This document shows, in pieces, positions 38,456-47,438 of a DNA stretch of 64,000 nt. The stretch spans positions 186,001 to 250,000 of the forward strand of contig NZ_JADJCO010000002.1 of NCBI RefSeq assembly GCF_016703145.1. The letters run 5' to 3'. The first letter of the stretch is position 1, and every line of letters starts with the position of its first letter. The notes beneath the pieces were generated by a model. It was not told the DNA's origin, did not search any database, and saw only the letters and a list, made by a program, of their open reading frames with translations. The DNA is from Ottowia sp. (GTDB lineage Bacteria; Pseudomonadota; Gammaproteobacteria; Burkholderiales; Burkholderiaceae_C). Both the position numbers and the translations under genes were made by a program.

Positions 38456-39702
38456 GCCGCCCGCGCTCGTTCCAGGGCATGCAGCGGCTGGCGCTCGGCC
38501 TGCTGGCGGGCGCCGCGCTGCTGTACGCGCTGGCCATCGGGCTGGAGCCGCGCCACGCCGCCTGGGGCTACGTGGCCGCCTTCGCCGAAGCTGCCATGGT
38601 CGGCGCCATCGCCGACTGGTTCGCGGTGGTGGCGCTGTTCAGACACCCGCTGGGCCTGTCCATTCCCCACACCGCCATCATCCCGGAGAACAAGAACCGC
38701 ATCGGCGAGAACCTGGCCGACTTCATGGCCACGCACTTCCTGTCCACCGAGCAGGTGCTGGCGCGCGTGCGCGACTTCGACGCCGCCGGCCGCGTGGCCG
38801 GCTGGCTGTCGCGGCCCGCCAACGCCGCGCGCGTGGGCGAGCGCCTGGCCGAGGCGGCGCGCTGGGCCGCGGGCGCGCTGGCCGACGAGCGCGTGCGCCA
38901 GTTCGTGACCGACCTGGCGCGGCGCGGCCTGCGGCAGGTGGACGTGGCGCGCCTGTCCGGCCAGGTGCTGCAGTCGATGACCGCCGAGCGCCGTCACCAG
39001 ACGCTGCTGGACGGCGTGCTGGTGCAGCTGGCGCGCCTGCTGGGCGAGGACGCCATGCAGGACACCATCACCGAGGCCTTCGCGCGCGAGGTCAAGGCGC
39101 TGAAGTACGTGGGGCTGGACCAAGTGGCCGCGCGGCTGGCCATGCGCAAGGTGGTGGCCGTCATCGCCAAGACCATCGTGGACATGGCCGAGGATCCCGA
39201 CCACGTGCTGCGCCACCGTTTCGACGAACTGGTGGAGCAGTTCATCGGCCGCCTGCAGTCCGACGAGGCGCTGCGCCTGCGCGGCGAGCGGCTGAAGGCC
39301 GAACTGCTGGACAGCCCGGCGTTGGGTCGCTACGTCAGCGAGCTGTGGGACGACCTGCTGGCCTGGCTGCGGGACGACCTGGCGTGCCCCGATTCGAGCC
39401 TGCGCCTGCGCATCGCGCAGGCCGCCCGGACGCTGGGCGAGCGCCTGGCGTCGGACGCCGAGGTGCGCGGCTGGATCAACGGCGAGCTGCAGGCCGCCGC
39501 GCCGCGCCTGATCGAGCGCTACCGCGGCGACGTCGTGCGCTACATCGTGGAACGCGTGCAGGCCTGGGACGCGCGCGAGATGACCGGCGAGCTGGAGCGC
39601 CACATCGGGCGCGACCTGCAGTTCATCCGCATCAACGGCACCGTGGTGGGCGGCCTGGTGGGCCTGCTGATCCACACCGCCACGCAATTGTGGCGGGGAT
39701 GA
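38452..39702 (+). CDS. DUF445 family membrane protein
   Basis: A 416-residue DUF445 protein. There is a hydrophobic N-terminus (about residues 10-30), a second segment near 40-60 (AEAAMVGAIADWFAVVALF), a long helical middle and a C-terminal membrane helix (about 395-412, NGTVVGGLVGLLIHTATQL). The PHTAIIPENKNRIGENLADF signature is diagnostic. Function is unknown. The GTG start overlaps the apaH stop by 4 bp. A family A element follows the stop directly. Confidence 0.88.
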   Translation: MSRPRSFQGMQRLALGLLAGAALLYALAIGLEPRHAAWGYVAAFAEAAMVGAIADWFAVVALFRHPLGLSIPHTAIIPENKNRIGENLADFMATHFLSTEQVLARVRDFDAAGRVAGWLSRPANAARVGERLAEAARWAAGALADERVRQFVTDLARRGLRQVDVARLSGQVLQSMTAERRHQTLLDGVLVQLARLLGEDAMQDTITEAFAREVKALKYVGLDQVAARLAMRKVVAVIAKTIVDMAEDPDHVLRHRFDELVEQFIGRLQSDEALRLRGERLKAELLDSPALGRYVSELWDDLLAWLRDDLACPDSSLRLRIAQAARTLGERLASDAEVRGWINGELQAAAPRLIERYRGDVVRYIVERVQAWDAREMTGELERHIGRDLQFIRINGTVVGGLVGLLIHTATQLWRG

Positions 39703-39760
39703 ATGCTATTTTAATAATAGCTTATAGCGCAATACCGGTGCGGGTTTGAGGCGGTTTTCA
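39703..39760 (+). repeat. Family A element behind the DUF445 gene
   Basis: ATGCTATTTTAATAATAGCT, then TATAGCGCAATACCGGTGCG, then GGTTTGAGGCGGTTTTCATT. It starts at the base after the stop codon and has a near-perfect GCTATT/AATAGC hairpin. Confidence 0.88.
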
Positions 39761-39783
39761 TTCGAAAACCGCCCGCCGCGGCC

Positions 39784-41241
39784 TCAGGCCGCCGGCTCGG
39801 ACGCCTTGAACAGCGCCGCCACCTTGCGCTTGGGCTTGATGTTGGCCGACAGGCCCGGGCGCGGCGCCGCGCGGGCGCTTTTCTCCCACGCGGGCGGGGC
39901 GTCGGCGGCCTCGGCGGGGGTTTCGTAGGGGCGGTCGAAGAAGGGGTCGGCCTGCGTCGCGGACGGCAGGGGCGCGCGGCGTTCGCCGCCGCTGCCGCGC
40001 CGCTCGCCGCGTTCGCGGCGCGCCGCGTCGCGGGCATCGCCGGTTTCCTCGCCCTGCCAGCGGCGGCGGCCGTCGTTCTGGCGGCCGTGGGGCTTCTCCT
40101 CCTCGAACGCCAGGTGCTCGAGCTCGACCTTGGCCTTGAGCAGCTTCTCCAGCTCGCCCATCAGCCGCTGGTCGCCCCGGGTGACCAGGGTCACGGCCAG
40201 ACCCGAGGCGCCGGCGCGGCCGGTGCGGCCGATGCGGTGCACGTAGTCCTCGGCGTTGAAGGGCACGTCGTAGTTGAAGACGGCGGGCACGTCCTTGATG
40301 TCCAGCCCGCGCGCGGCCACGTCGGTGGCCACCAGCAGGTCCACGTCGCCGCGCTTGAAGGCGTCCAGCGACTTCAGCCGCTCGTCCTGGCTCTTGTCGC
40401 CGTGCAGGGCGGTGGTCTTCAGGCCGTCGCGCTCCAGCGCGCGCGCCAGCCGGGCGCAGCCCAGCTTGCTGTTGCAGAAGACGAAGGCCTGGCGCAGCTG
40501 CTTGTCCCGCAGCACCTGGCGGATGGCGCGGCGCTTGTCGTCCTCGTCCAGCAGGTAGAAGTGCTGCTCGACGGTGGAGGCGGTGGCGTTGGGCCGCGCC
40601 ACCTCGATCAGCACCGGGTCCTGCAGGTAGCTGGCGGCCAGGCGCTTGATCTCGGGCGAGAAGGTGGCCGAGAAGAGCAGGGTGGTGCGCTGCTTGGGCA
40701 GGTAGCTCAGGATGCGCTGCAGGTCGGGCAGGAAGCCGATGTCCAGCATGCGGTCGGCCTCGTCGAGCACCACGTACTCGACCTGGTTCAGCACGGCGGT
40801 CTTGGCCTCGATGTGGTCCAGCAGGCGGCCGGGCGTGGCCACCAGCACCTCGACGCCCTTGCGCAGCGCCTCGGTCTGCGGCTTCATGTCCATGCCGCCA
40901 AAGACGACGGTGCTGCGCAACTGCGTGTACTTGGCGTATTGGCTGACCTGGTCGGCCACCTGCACGGCCAGCTCGCGCGTGGGCAGCAGCACCAGGGCGC
41001 GCACCGGGTGGCGGGCGGGCGAGACGCTGGCGGTCTCGTGCTTGAGCAGGCGCTGCAGCAGCGGCAACGAGAAGGCGGCGGTCTTGCCGGTGCCGGTCTG
41101 GGCCGCGCCCATGACGTCCTGGCCGGCCAGCACCACGGGGATGGCCTGCGCCTGGATCGGCGTCATGGTTTCGTAGCCCATGTCGGCGACGGCGCGCTTG
41201 AGCGGTTCGGCCAGCGCGAGGGTGGAATAGGGTTGTGTCAT
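39784..41241 (-). CDS. rhlE: DEAD-box RNA helicase, RhlE type
   Basis: A 485-residue ATP-dependent RNA helicase. All core motifs are seen: Q motif (MTPIQAQAIP), motif I (AAQTGTGKTA), II (DEAD in VVLDEADRMLD), III (SAT), and in the second domain TDVAARGLDI and HRIGRTGRAG. The C-terminal 110 residues are charged and low in complexity with RRERGERRGSGGERR, and end in a basic IKPKRKVAALF motif as in RhlE of betaproteobacteria. It probably remodels rRNA or works with the RNA degradation machinery; the exact role is open. Confidence 0.92.
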   Translation of the reverse strand: MTQPYSTLALAEPLKRAVADMGYETMTPIQAQAIPVVLAGQDVMGAAQTGTGKTAAFSLPLLQRLLKHETASVSPARHPVRALVLLPTRELAVQVADQVSQYAKYTQLRSTVVFGGMDMKPQTEALRKGVEVLVATPGRLLDHIEAKTAVLNQVEYVVLDEADRMLDIGFLPDLQRILSYLPKQRTTLLFSATFSPEIKRLAASYLQDPVLIEVARPNATASTVEQHFYLLDEDDKRRAIRQVLRDKQLRQAFVFCNSKLGCARLARALERDGLKTTALHGDKSQDERLKSLDAFKRGDVDLLVATDVAARGLDIKDVPAVFNYDVPFNAEDYVHRIGRTGRAGASGLAVTLVTRGDQRLMGELEKLLKAKVELEHLAFEEEKPHGRQNDGRRRWQGEETGDARDAARRERGERRGSGGERRAPLPSATQADPFFDRPYETPAEAADAPPAWEKSARAAPRPGLSANIKPKRKVAALFKASEPAA

Positions 41242-41311
41242 CTGAACCCGGTATTGTCGCACCGCCGCACCCCGCCTGCACGGGTGCTCGCCAGGGCCTC
41301 GCCCTGCGCCG

Positions 41312-41376
41312 GATAGCTACTTTTTATATAGCGTCTAGCGCATGTTCCATGCGGTCTGAAGGCCGATATGGCTTAT
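41312..41376 (+). repeat. Family A element at the end of the metallopeptidase gene
   Basis: ATAGCTACTTTTTATATAGC, then GTCTAGCGCATGTTCCATGC, then GGTCTGAAGGCCGATATGGC and TTATAA. The distal end contains the stop codon (minus strand TAA at 41373-41375) of the metallopeptidase gene. Confidence 0.78.
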
Positions 41377-42248
41377 AAGGCCTGCGCGCTGAAGGTGTCG
41401 CAGGCCTGCACGCTGCCGGTCTTGAAGCCCTGGGCGAACCAGCGCTGGCGCTGCGTGCTGGAGCCGTGGGTGAAGCTGTCGGGCACGGCGTAGCCCTGGC
41501 TGCGCTTTTGCAGCGCGTCGTCGCCGATCTTCTCGGCGGCGTTCATGGCCGCCTCGATGTCGCCCGGGTCCAGCCACTGCTTGGACTGCTGCGAGTGGTG
41601 CGCCCAGATGCCGGCGTAGCAGTCGGCCTGCAGCTCCAGCCGCACCGACAGGGCGTTCTGCTGCGCCTGGCTGATGCGCCCGCGCATCGAATCGACCTTG
41701 TCCGTCATGCCCAGCAGGTTCTGCACGTGGTGGCCCACCTCGTGCGCGATCACGTAGGCCTGCGCGAACTGGCCCGGCGCGCCGAGTTGCGTGCGCAGCG
41801 TGTCGAAGAAGCCCATGTCCAGGTACAGCTTCTGGTCGCCCGGGCAGTAGAACGGCCCCATCGCCGACTGTCCCGTGCCGCAGGCCGTGGGCGTGGCGCC
41901 GCGGAACAGCACCAGCTTCGGGTTGGCGTAGCGCGCGCCGCCCTGCTGGAAGATCTGGCCCCACACGTCCTCGGTGTTGGCCAGCACGGTGGAGACGAAG
42001 GCCGCCTGCTGGTCGCCCTGCGGCGGCCGCGCGGCCGGCGCCTGCTGCACCACCGCCGGGCCGCCGCCGCCGCTGAGCATGCCGATGATCGTCAGCGGGT
42101 TGATGCCGAAGATCCACCCGCCGAGCAGTGCGATGACGATGGTGCCGATGCCGATGCTCCGGCCGCCAAAGCCGAAGCCGCCGCCACCCCCGCCGCCGGC
42201 GCGGCGGTCTTCCACGTTGTCCGACTGGCGCTGGCCTTCCCATCTCAT
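41373..42248 (-). CDS. Neutral zinc metallopeptidase, YpfJ/KPN_02809 family
   Basis: A 291-residue membrane-anchored putative metallopeptidase. The cytoplasmic N-terminus is glycine-rich, a membrane helix follows (about residues 32-56), and the zinc motif HEVGHH is present in YVIAHEVGHHVQNL. The third-ligand glutamate fits RLELQADCYAGIWAHH, a family hallmark. Substrates are unknown. The stop codon lies in the family A element. Upstream it is divergent from the reductase gene at 42358. Confidence 0.9.
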   Translation of the reverse strand: MRWEGQRQSDNVEDRRAGGGGGGGFGFGGRSIGIGTIVIALLGGWIFGINPLTIIGMLSGGGGPAVVQQAPAARPPQGDQQAAFVSTVLANTEDVWGQIFQQGGARYANPKLVLFRGATPTACGTGQSAMGPFYCPGDQKLYLDMGFFDTLRTQLGAPGQFAQAYVIAHEVGHHVQNLLGMTDKVDSMRGRISQAQQNALSVRLELQADCYAGIWAHHSQQSKQWLDPGDIEAAMNAAEKIGDDALQKRSQGYAVPDSFTHGSSTQRQRWFAQGFKTGSVQACDTFSAQAL

Positions 42249-42357
42249 CGTCTTCTCCTGCTCGCGCGGGTTTGCGCTAGATTGGCGCCATGGTAGCGCC
42301 CGCCCGCCCGTTCCGCCCGTCGGACAAGCCCGACACCCGTCCCGCCCGCCCATCCGT

Positions 42358-43278
42358 ATGAGCACCGCCGTCCTCGACGCCCGCCAGACCGCCGCGCGCC
42401 TGCCCTGGGCGCCGCTGGTCGATGAGATCGAAGCCCTGCTGGCCGACCCCGCCGTGCACGTGCCCGCGCGCATCGTGATGCCGACGGCCGGCGGCGCCGT
42501 GCTCTTCGTCATGCCCGGCGGCGACGCGCGCACGGCGATGACCAAGCTCATCACCCTGACCCCCGCCAACGCCGGCACCGCCACGCCCGTCATCCAGGGC
42601 GACGTCATGGTGTTCGACGTCGCCAGCGGCGCGCGCCGGCTGATCCTCGACGGCCCCACCGTTACCGGCCGGCGCACCGCCGCCGTCTCCGCGCTGGCCG
42701 CGCGCCGGCTGGCGCCCAACCCGCGCGGGCCGATGCTGGTCGTCGGCGCCGGAGTGCAGGGGCGGGCGCACGTGGAGGCGTTCGCGGCCGCGCTGGGCGT
42801 GACGGATTTCCGCATCGCCTCGCGCCAGCGGGGCAGCGCCGAGCGGCTGACCGAGCACGCGCGCGCCCTGGGGCTGCGCGCCGAGGTGGTCCATGATGCC
42901 GACGCCGCGCTGGCCGACTGCCCGCTGGCCGCCACCTGCACGCCCGCCCGCGCGGTGGTGCTGCGGGCGCGGCCGCGCGAGGACGCCTTCATCGCCGCCG
43001 TGGGCGCCTTCTCTCTGCGGATGGTGGAGATCGACGCCGCCCTGTGCCGCCACGTCGCCGCGCAGGGCCGCCTCGTGGTCGATGCGCGCGACGCCGACCA
43101 CGAGGCGGGCGACCTGCTTCAGGCCGGGCTGGACGTGCCCGCGCTGCCCATGCTGGCTGACGTGGTGGCCGCGGGCGATGCGCCCCGGCGCGGGCCGGTG
43201 CTGTTCAAGAGCTGCGGCTGGGCCGGCTGGGACCTGGCGGCGGCGCGGCTGGCGCTGCGGCTCCCGCACCCTCATTGA
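42358..43278 (+). CDS. Ornithine cyclodeaminase/mu-crystallin family, probable delta-1-pyrroline-2-carboxylate reductase
   Basis: A 306-residue NAD(P)H-dependent enzyme of the ornithine cyclodeaminase fold. The Rossmann motif is LVVGAGVQGRAHVEAF (about residues 127-142), and the substrate side has RIVMPTAGGAVLFVMPGG. The closing FKSCGWAGWDLAAARLA is typical of the LhpI-like reductases that make proline from pyrroline-2-carboxylate in hydroxyproline or lysine breakdown. No neighbours of those pathways are present, so the substrate is inferred from the family alone. Confidence 0.8.
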   Translation: MSTAVLDARQTAARLPWAPLVDEIEALLADPAVHVPARIVMPTAGGAVLFVMPGGDARTAMTKLITLTPANAGTATPVIQGDVMVFDVASGARRLILDGPTVTGRRTAAVSALAARRLAPNPRGPMLVVGAGVQGRAHVEAFAAALGVTDFRIASRQRGSAERLTEHARALGLRAEVVHDADAALADCPLAATCTPARAVVLRARPREDAFIAAVGAFSLRMVEIDAALCRHVAAQGRLVVDARDADHEAGDLLQAGLDVPALPMLADVVAAGDAPRRGPVLFKSCGWAGWDLAAARLALRLPHPH

Positions 43279-43299
43279 CCGGGGCTGCACATCACCGGC

Positions 43300-43412
43300 G
43301 AGTCACCCCATCCAAAGGCTCCGAAGGCCGCGGAGCAGGCCATGCCAGTGCACCCATGGCCGGGGTTCGCCCGGCCAGTGGGTGCGCCCCTTGAGGGGGA
43401 TGCCGGAACATC
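43300..43412 (-). repeat. Family B intergenic repeat, copy 3 (reverse)
   Basis: The series of copies 1 and 2 in reverse: AAGGCCGCGGAGCAGGCCAT, GCCAGTGCACCCATGGCCGG, GGTTCGCCCGGCCAGTGGGT and GCGCCCCTTGAGGGGGAT. It lies between two convergent genes. Confidence 0.75.
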
Positions 43413-43413
43413 G

Positions 43414-43450
43414 CGCAGCGAGTGGCGCAGCGAGTGGCGCAACGGGGTGG
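43414..43450 (+). repeat. Short tandem repeat, 12-bp unit
   Basis: CGCAGCGAGTGG occurs twice in a row (43414-43425, 43426-43437), followed by a degenerate third unit CGCAACGGGGTGG. It borders the family B copy and ends 7 bp before the dcd stop. Confidence 0.7.
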
Positions 43451-43456
43451 GCTGCG

Positions 43457-44023
43457 TCAGGCCTTGGGCAGCGTCACGCCCACCTGCCCCTGGTACTTGC
43501 CGCCGCGGTCCTTGTAGCTGGTCTCGCAGACCTCGTCGCTCTCGAAGAACAGCACCTGCGCGCAGCCCTCGCCGGCGTAGATCTTGGCCGGCAGCGGCGT
43601 GGTGTTGCTGAACTCCAGCGTCACGTAGCCCTCCCACTCGGGCTCGAAGGGCGTGACGTTGACGATGATGCCGCAGCGCGCGTAGGTGCTCTTGCCCAGG
43701 CAGATGGTCAGCACGTTGCGCGGGATGCGGAAGTACTCCACCGTGCGCGCCAGCGCGAAGCTGTTGGGCGGGATGATGCACACCTCGCCGTGGAAGTCCA
43801 CGAAGCTCTTCTCGTCGAAGTTCTTCGGGTCCACCACCGTGCTGTGGATGTTGGTGAAGATCTTGAATTCGGGCGCGCAGCGGATGTCGTAGCCGTAGCT
43901 GCTGGTGCCGTAGCTGACGATCTTGCGGCCGTCCTGCTCGCGCACCTGGCGGGGCTCGAAGGGCTCGATCATGCCGTGCTGCTCGGCCATGCGGCGGATC
44001 CACTTGTCGCTCTTGATGCTCAT
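43457..44023 (-). CDS. dcd: dCTP deaminase
   Basis: A 188-residue trimeric deaminase that turns dCTP into dUTP for thymidylate synthesis. The family signatures SYGYDIRCAPEFKIF, the GKSTYARCGIIVNVTPFEPEWEG active-site stretch (with the catalytic glutamate in EPEWEGYVTLEF) and QVLFFES are intact. The length is that of the monofunctional enzyme, which lacks dUTPase activity. A family A element lies upstream, between it and guaD. Confidence 0.96.
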   Translation of the reverse strand: MSIKSDKWIRRMAEQHGMIEPFEPRQVREQDGRKIVSYGTSSYGYDIRCAPEFKIFTNIHSTVVDPKNFDEKSFVDFHGEVCIIPPNSFALARTVEYFRIPRNVLTICLGKSTYARCGIIVNVTPFEPEWEGYVTLEFSNTTPLPAKIYAGEGCAQVLFFESDEVCETSYKDRGGKYQGQVGVTLPKA

Positions 44024-44039
44024 GTCGGATTACTCTTCT

Positions 44040-44096
44040 TTTGATAGCTTGTGACTCAATGTCGGTGCGGGCCACAGGATTATTTTGCTTCAGAAA
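44040..44096 (+). repeat. Family A element between dcd and guaD
   Basis: A diverged copy: TTTGATAGCTTGTGACTCAA, then TGTCGGTGCGGGCCACAGGA, then TTATTTTGCTTCAGA. It covers the guaD stop codon (minus strand TAA at 44080-44082) and its last residues. Confidence 0.65.
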
Positions 44097-45363
44097 TCAC
44101 CGTTTGCCCGACCACCCGGTCGTCGCCCAGAACGATCAGCGCGAACAGCAGCTCGGCCAGGCTGCCGGCCTGCCGCGTGCGCCGCGCCAGCAGCGGCGTG
44201 GCCTCGGGGTCGAGCACCACGAAGTCGGCCTCGCAGCCCGGCTGCAGGTTGCCGACGACGCCCTCCAGGTCCAGCGCGCGCGCCGCGCCGGCGGTGTGCA
44301 GCCACCACAGGCGCTCGGGCGGCAGGCTGAGGCCCGGCTTGGTCTGGCCCTCGCGCCCCACGAAGTAGGCCGCGCGCATGGTCGCGAAGGGCGAGAAGCT
44401 GGTGCCGCCGCCCACGTCGCTGGCCAGCCCGTGCGCGAAGGGCACGCGCGCGGCGCCCGCGAAGTCGAAGAAGCCGCTGCCCAGGAACAGGTTGCTGGTC
44501 GGACACACGGCGGCGGCGCTGCCGGTGTGCTGCATCAGCGCGCGGTCGGCGTCGTCGAAGTGGATGCAGTGCGCGTACACCGCGCGCCGGCGCATCAGGC
44601 CGTGGTCGTCGTAGACGGCCAGGTAGCTGCGCGAGGCGGGAAACAGCGCGCGCGCCCAGGCGATCTCGTCCCGGTTCTCGGCCACGTGCGACTGGATCCA
44701 CACCGACGGGTGGCGGGCGGCGATCTCGCCCGCGCCGCGCAGCTGCGCCGGCGTGCTGGTGGGCGCGAAGCGCGGCGTGATGGCGTAGCCGAGGCGATCG
44801 ACGCCGTGCCATTTCTGGATGAGCGCCTCGGTGTCGATGAGGCTCTGCTCGGTCTCGTCGCGCACACCGTCGGGGCTGTGGCGGTCCTGCAGGCATTTGC
44901 CGGCGATCAGGCGCAGGCGTCTGCGCTGCGCCTCGGCCATCAGGGCGTCCACCGACGCCGGGTGCGAGGTGCAGAACGCCAGTGCCGTGGTCACGCCGTG
45001 GCGCAGCAGCTCGTCGCAGAAGAAGCCTGCCACCTCGGCCGCGTGCGCCGGGTCGGCGAAGCGCGCCTCGGCCGGGAAGGTGTAGCGCTCCAGCCAGGGC
45101 AGCAGGCTCTCGGCCGGCGAGCCGATGACGTCGGTCTGCGGGTAGTGCACGTGCAGGTCGATGAAGCCCGGCGCCAGGATGCGGCCGGGCAGGTGGGTGC
45201 AGGGCACGTGGGCGTGGCGCGGCGCCAGCGTGGCGTGGTCGCCCGCCGCCAGCACCACGGCGCGGCCCGTGGCGTCGCGGCCGACGACCAGCAGGCCGTC
45301 GCGGTCGAAGACCGCCTGGCCGTGGGGGTCGAAACGCAGGAGGGAGGCGCGCCATGCATGCAT
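44080..45363 (-). CDS. guaD: Guanine deaminase
   Basis: A 427-residue amidohydrolase that turns guanine into xanthine, the substrate of the xanthine dehydrogenase encoded nearby. Metal ligands fit LHVHYPQTD (the HxH site), SHVAEN, HCIHFDD and the DVGGGTSFSPFATMRA segment with the late aspartate. KCLQDRHSPDGV is a guanine-deaminase signature. It ends the series ABC ATPase-permease-permease-guaD on the minus strand, 90 bp after the second permease. The last codons lie in a family A element. Confidence 0.93.
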   Translation of the reverse strand: MHAWRASLLRFDPHGQAVFDRDGLLVVGRDATGRAVVLAAGDHATLAPRHAHVPCTHLPGRILAPGFIDLHVHYPQTDVIGSPAESLLPWLERYTFPAEARFADPAHAAEVAGFFCDELLRHGVTTALAFCTSHPASVDALMAEAQRRRLRLIAGKCLQDRHSPDGVRDETEQSLIDTEALIQKWHGVDRLGYAITPRFAPTSTPAQLRGAGEIAARHPSVWIQSHVAENRDEIAWARALFPASRSYLAVYDDHGLMRRRAVYAHCIHFDDADRALMQHTGSAAAVCPTSNLFLGSGFFDFAGAARVPFAHGLASDVGGGTSFSPFATMRAAYFVGREGQTKPGLSLPPERLWWLHTAGAARALDLEGVVGNLQPGCEADFVVLDPEATPLLARRTRQAGSLAELLFALIVLGDDRVVGQTVISEAK

Positions 45364-45453
45364 GGGGTGATTGTGACGCGGGCTCCGGTGGTCGGGGCTG
45401 GGCGTTGGGTGATCGGGAGTCGGATTGGTGGCCAGACCCCGATCCGCCTGAAA

Positions 45454-46374
45454 TCACCCGCCCGGATAAAACGGCTTGCCCAGCGACGCCGGCATGTTCA
45501 CCCGTATCCACGTCGGGTTGCGCGAGATCAGCGCCAGCACCACGATGGTGGCCAGGTACGGCAGCATCGTCAGGAACTGGCTCGGCACCTGCACGCCCTG
45601 GCCCTGCAGGTGGAACTGCAGCATCGTCACGCCGCCGAACAGGTACGCCCCCAGCAGCACCCGCGCCGGCCGCCAGGTGGCGAAGGTCGTCAACGCCAGC
45701 GCAATCCAGCCCTTGCCGGCCACCATGCCCTCGACCCACAGCGGCGTGTAGATCACCGATAGGTACGCCCCCGCCAGCCCGCACAGCGCCCCGCCCGCCA
45801 CCACCGCCAGCAGCCGGATGCGCCGCACCGGGGTGCCCAGCGCGTGCGCCGACTCGGGCGACTCGCCCACCGAGCGCAGCACCAGCCCGGCCCGCGTGCG
45901 GTACAGGAACCAGATCAGGCCCAGGGCCAGCAGCATCGCGCCGTACACCAGCGGGTGGTGCCGAAACAGCGCCGGGCCCGCCAGCGGCACGTCGCCCAGC
46001 CCCAGCCAGTCGAACTGCGGGCGCTGGGGCAGCCGGGCCTGCACGTAGCCGATGCCCACGAAGGCCGAAAAGCCCGCGCCGAACAGCGACAGCGCCAGCC
46101 CCGTCGCGTACTGGTTGGCATTGAGCCAGATCACCAGCCCGCCGAACACCGCCGCCAGCAGCGCGCCCGCCGCCATGCCGGCGGCGAAGCCCAGCGCGTC
46201 GCTGCCGGTGTGCACCACGGCGGCGAAGCCGGCGATGGCGGCGCACAGCATCATGCCCTCGGCGCCCAGGTTGACGATGCCGGCCTTCTCGTTGATCAGC
46301 AGGCCCAGCGCGGCGATGGCCAGCACCGTGCCGGCGTTCAGCGTCGAGGCCAGGAGCAGGGCGTAGGCGTCCAT
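45454..46374 (-). CDS. Nucleoside/purine-type ABC transporter permease 2
   Basis: A 306-residue permease of the BMP/YufQ-like (branched-chain permease superfamily) type with about eight to nine membrane helices. The EKAGIVNLGAEGMMLCAA segment is the family hallmark, and the VGESPESAHALGTPVRRIRL loop contacts the ATPase. It overlaps permease 1 by TGATG. With the ATPase at 47425 it forms an importer, probably for purine nucleosides or bases, judged from guaD and xdhAB beside it. Confidence 0.9.
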   Translation of the reverse strand: MDAYALLLASTLNAGTVLAIAALGLLINEKAGIVNLGAEGMMLCAAIAGFAAVVHTGSDALGFAAGMAAGALLAAVFGGLVIWLNANQYATGLALSLFGAGFSAFVGIGYVQARLPQRPQFDWLGLGDVPLAGPALFRHHPLVYGAMLLALGLIWFLYRTRAGLVLRSVGESPESAHALGTPVRRIRLLAVVAGGALCGLAGAYLSVIYTPLWVEGMVAGKGWIALALTTFATWRPARVLLGAYLFGGVTMLQFHLQGQGVQVPSQFLTMLPYLATIVVLALISRNPTWIRVNMPASLGKPFYPGG

Positions 46375-47438
46375 CAGCGGCTCCCTCCGGCGCGGCGGAT
46401 GCGGTAGTTCACCAGCGTGTCGCAGGCCAGCAGCGCGAACAGCAGCAGGCCCTGGAACACGCCCGTCAGCGACTTGGGCAGGCCCAGCCGCGACTGCGCC
46501 AGCTCGCCGCCGATGTAGAACATGCTCATCAGCACGGCCGACAGCACCATGCCCAGCGGGTGCAGCCGCCCGACGAAGGCGACGATGATGGCCGCGAAGC
46601 CGTAGCCCGCCGGCACGTAGGGCGTGAGTTGGCCGATCGGCCCGGCCACCTCCAGCGCGCCGGCCAGGCCCGCCGTGGCGCCCGACACCAGCAGCGCCGT
46701 CCACAGCGCGCGCCGCGACGAAAAGCCGGCGTAGCGCGCCGCCGCCGGCGCCAGCCCGCCCACCTGCTGCGCGAAGCCGACGCGCGTGCGGAACAGGTAT
46801 ACCCACAGCAGCGCCGCGCCCGCCAGCGCCAGCACGGCGCCCAGATTCACGCGCGAGCCGGCCATCAGGCGTGGCACCTGCGTGGCCGCGTCGAAGGTGC
46901 GCGTCTGCGGAAAGTTGTAGCCCGCCGGGTCCTTCCACGGCCCGTAGACCAGGTAGCCCAGCACCTGCACGGCCACGTACACCAGCATCAGGCTGACCAG
47001 GATCTCGCCGGCGTTGAAGCGGTCGCGCAGGAAGGCCGTGACCCCCGCCCACAGCATGCCGCCCAGCACCCCGGCCAGCAGGATGGCAGCCACCACCCAG
47101 CGCCCGGTGCCCGGCCCGGCCAGCAGCGCCACGCCGCCGGCGGCGACGGCGCCGATGACGAACTGCCCCTCGGCCCCGATGTTCCACACGTTGGAGCGGA
47201 AGCACACCGCCAGCCCCAGCGCGATCAGCAGCAGCGGCGTGGCCTTCACGCCCAGCTCGCCCAGGGCATAGGCCGACTTGACGGGCTCCCAGAAGAACAC
47301 CTGCAGCCCCCGCACCGGGTCCTTGCCCAGCGCCACGAACAGCAGCACGCCCAGCAGCACCGTGATGGCCAGCGCCAGCAGCGGCGAGGCCCAGGCCCAG
47401 GCGCGCGACGGAGCGGGGCGCGGTTCAAGCCGCAGCAT
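46374..47438 (-). CDS. Nucleoside/purine-type ABC transporter permease 1
   Basis: A 354-residue permease of the YufP-like type, partner of permease 2. Helices begin at about residue 18; the family motifs RSNVWNIGAEGQFVIGAVAA and FRTRVGFAQQVGGLAPAAARYAG match, with TPYVPAGYGFAAIIVAFVGR later. It overlaps the ATPase gene by 14 bp and permease 2 by 3 bp, so the three proteins are made from one message. Confidence 0.9.
   Translation of the reverse strand: MLRLEPRPAPSRAWAWASPLLALAITVLLGVLLFVALGKDPVRGLQVFFWEPVKSAYALGELGVKATPLLLIALGLAVCFRSNVWNIGAEGQFVIGAVAAGGVALLAGPGTGRWVVAAILLAGVLGGMLWAGVTAFLRDRFNAGEILVSLMLVYVAVQVLGYLVYGPWKDPAGYNFPQTRTFDAATQVPRLMAGSRVNLGAVLALAGAALLWVYLFRTRVGFAQQVGGLAPAAARYAGFSSRRALWTALLVSGATAGLAGALEVAGPIGQLTPYVPAGYGFAAIIVAFVGRLHPLGMVLSAVLMSMFYIGGELAQSRLGLPKSLTGVFQGLLLFALLACDTLVNYRIRRAGGSR

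Noticed and set aside
43414..43450. CRISPR-like or satellite repeat
   Set aside because: Only two exact 12-bp units and one degenerate unit without spacers. It is a simple tandem duplication.
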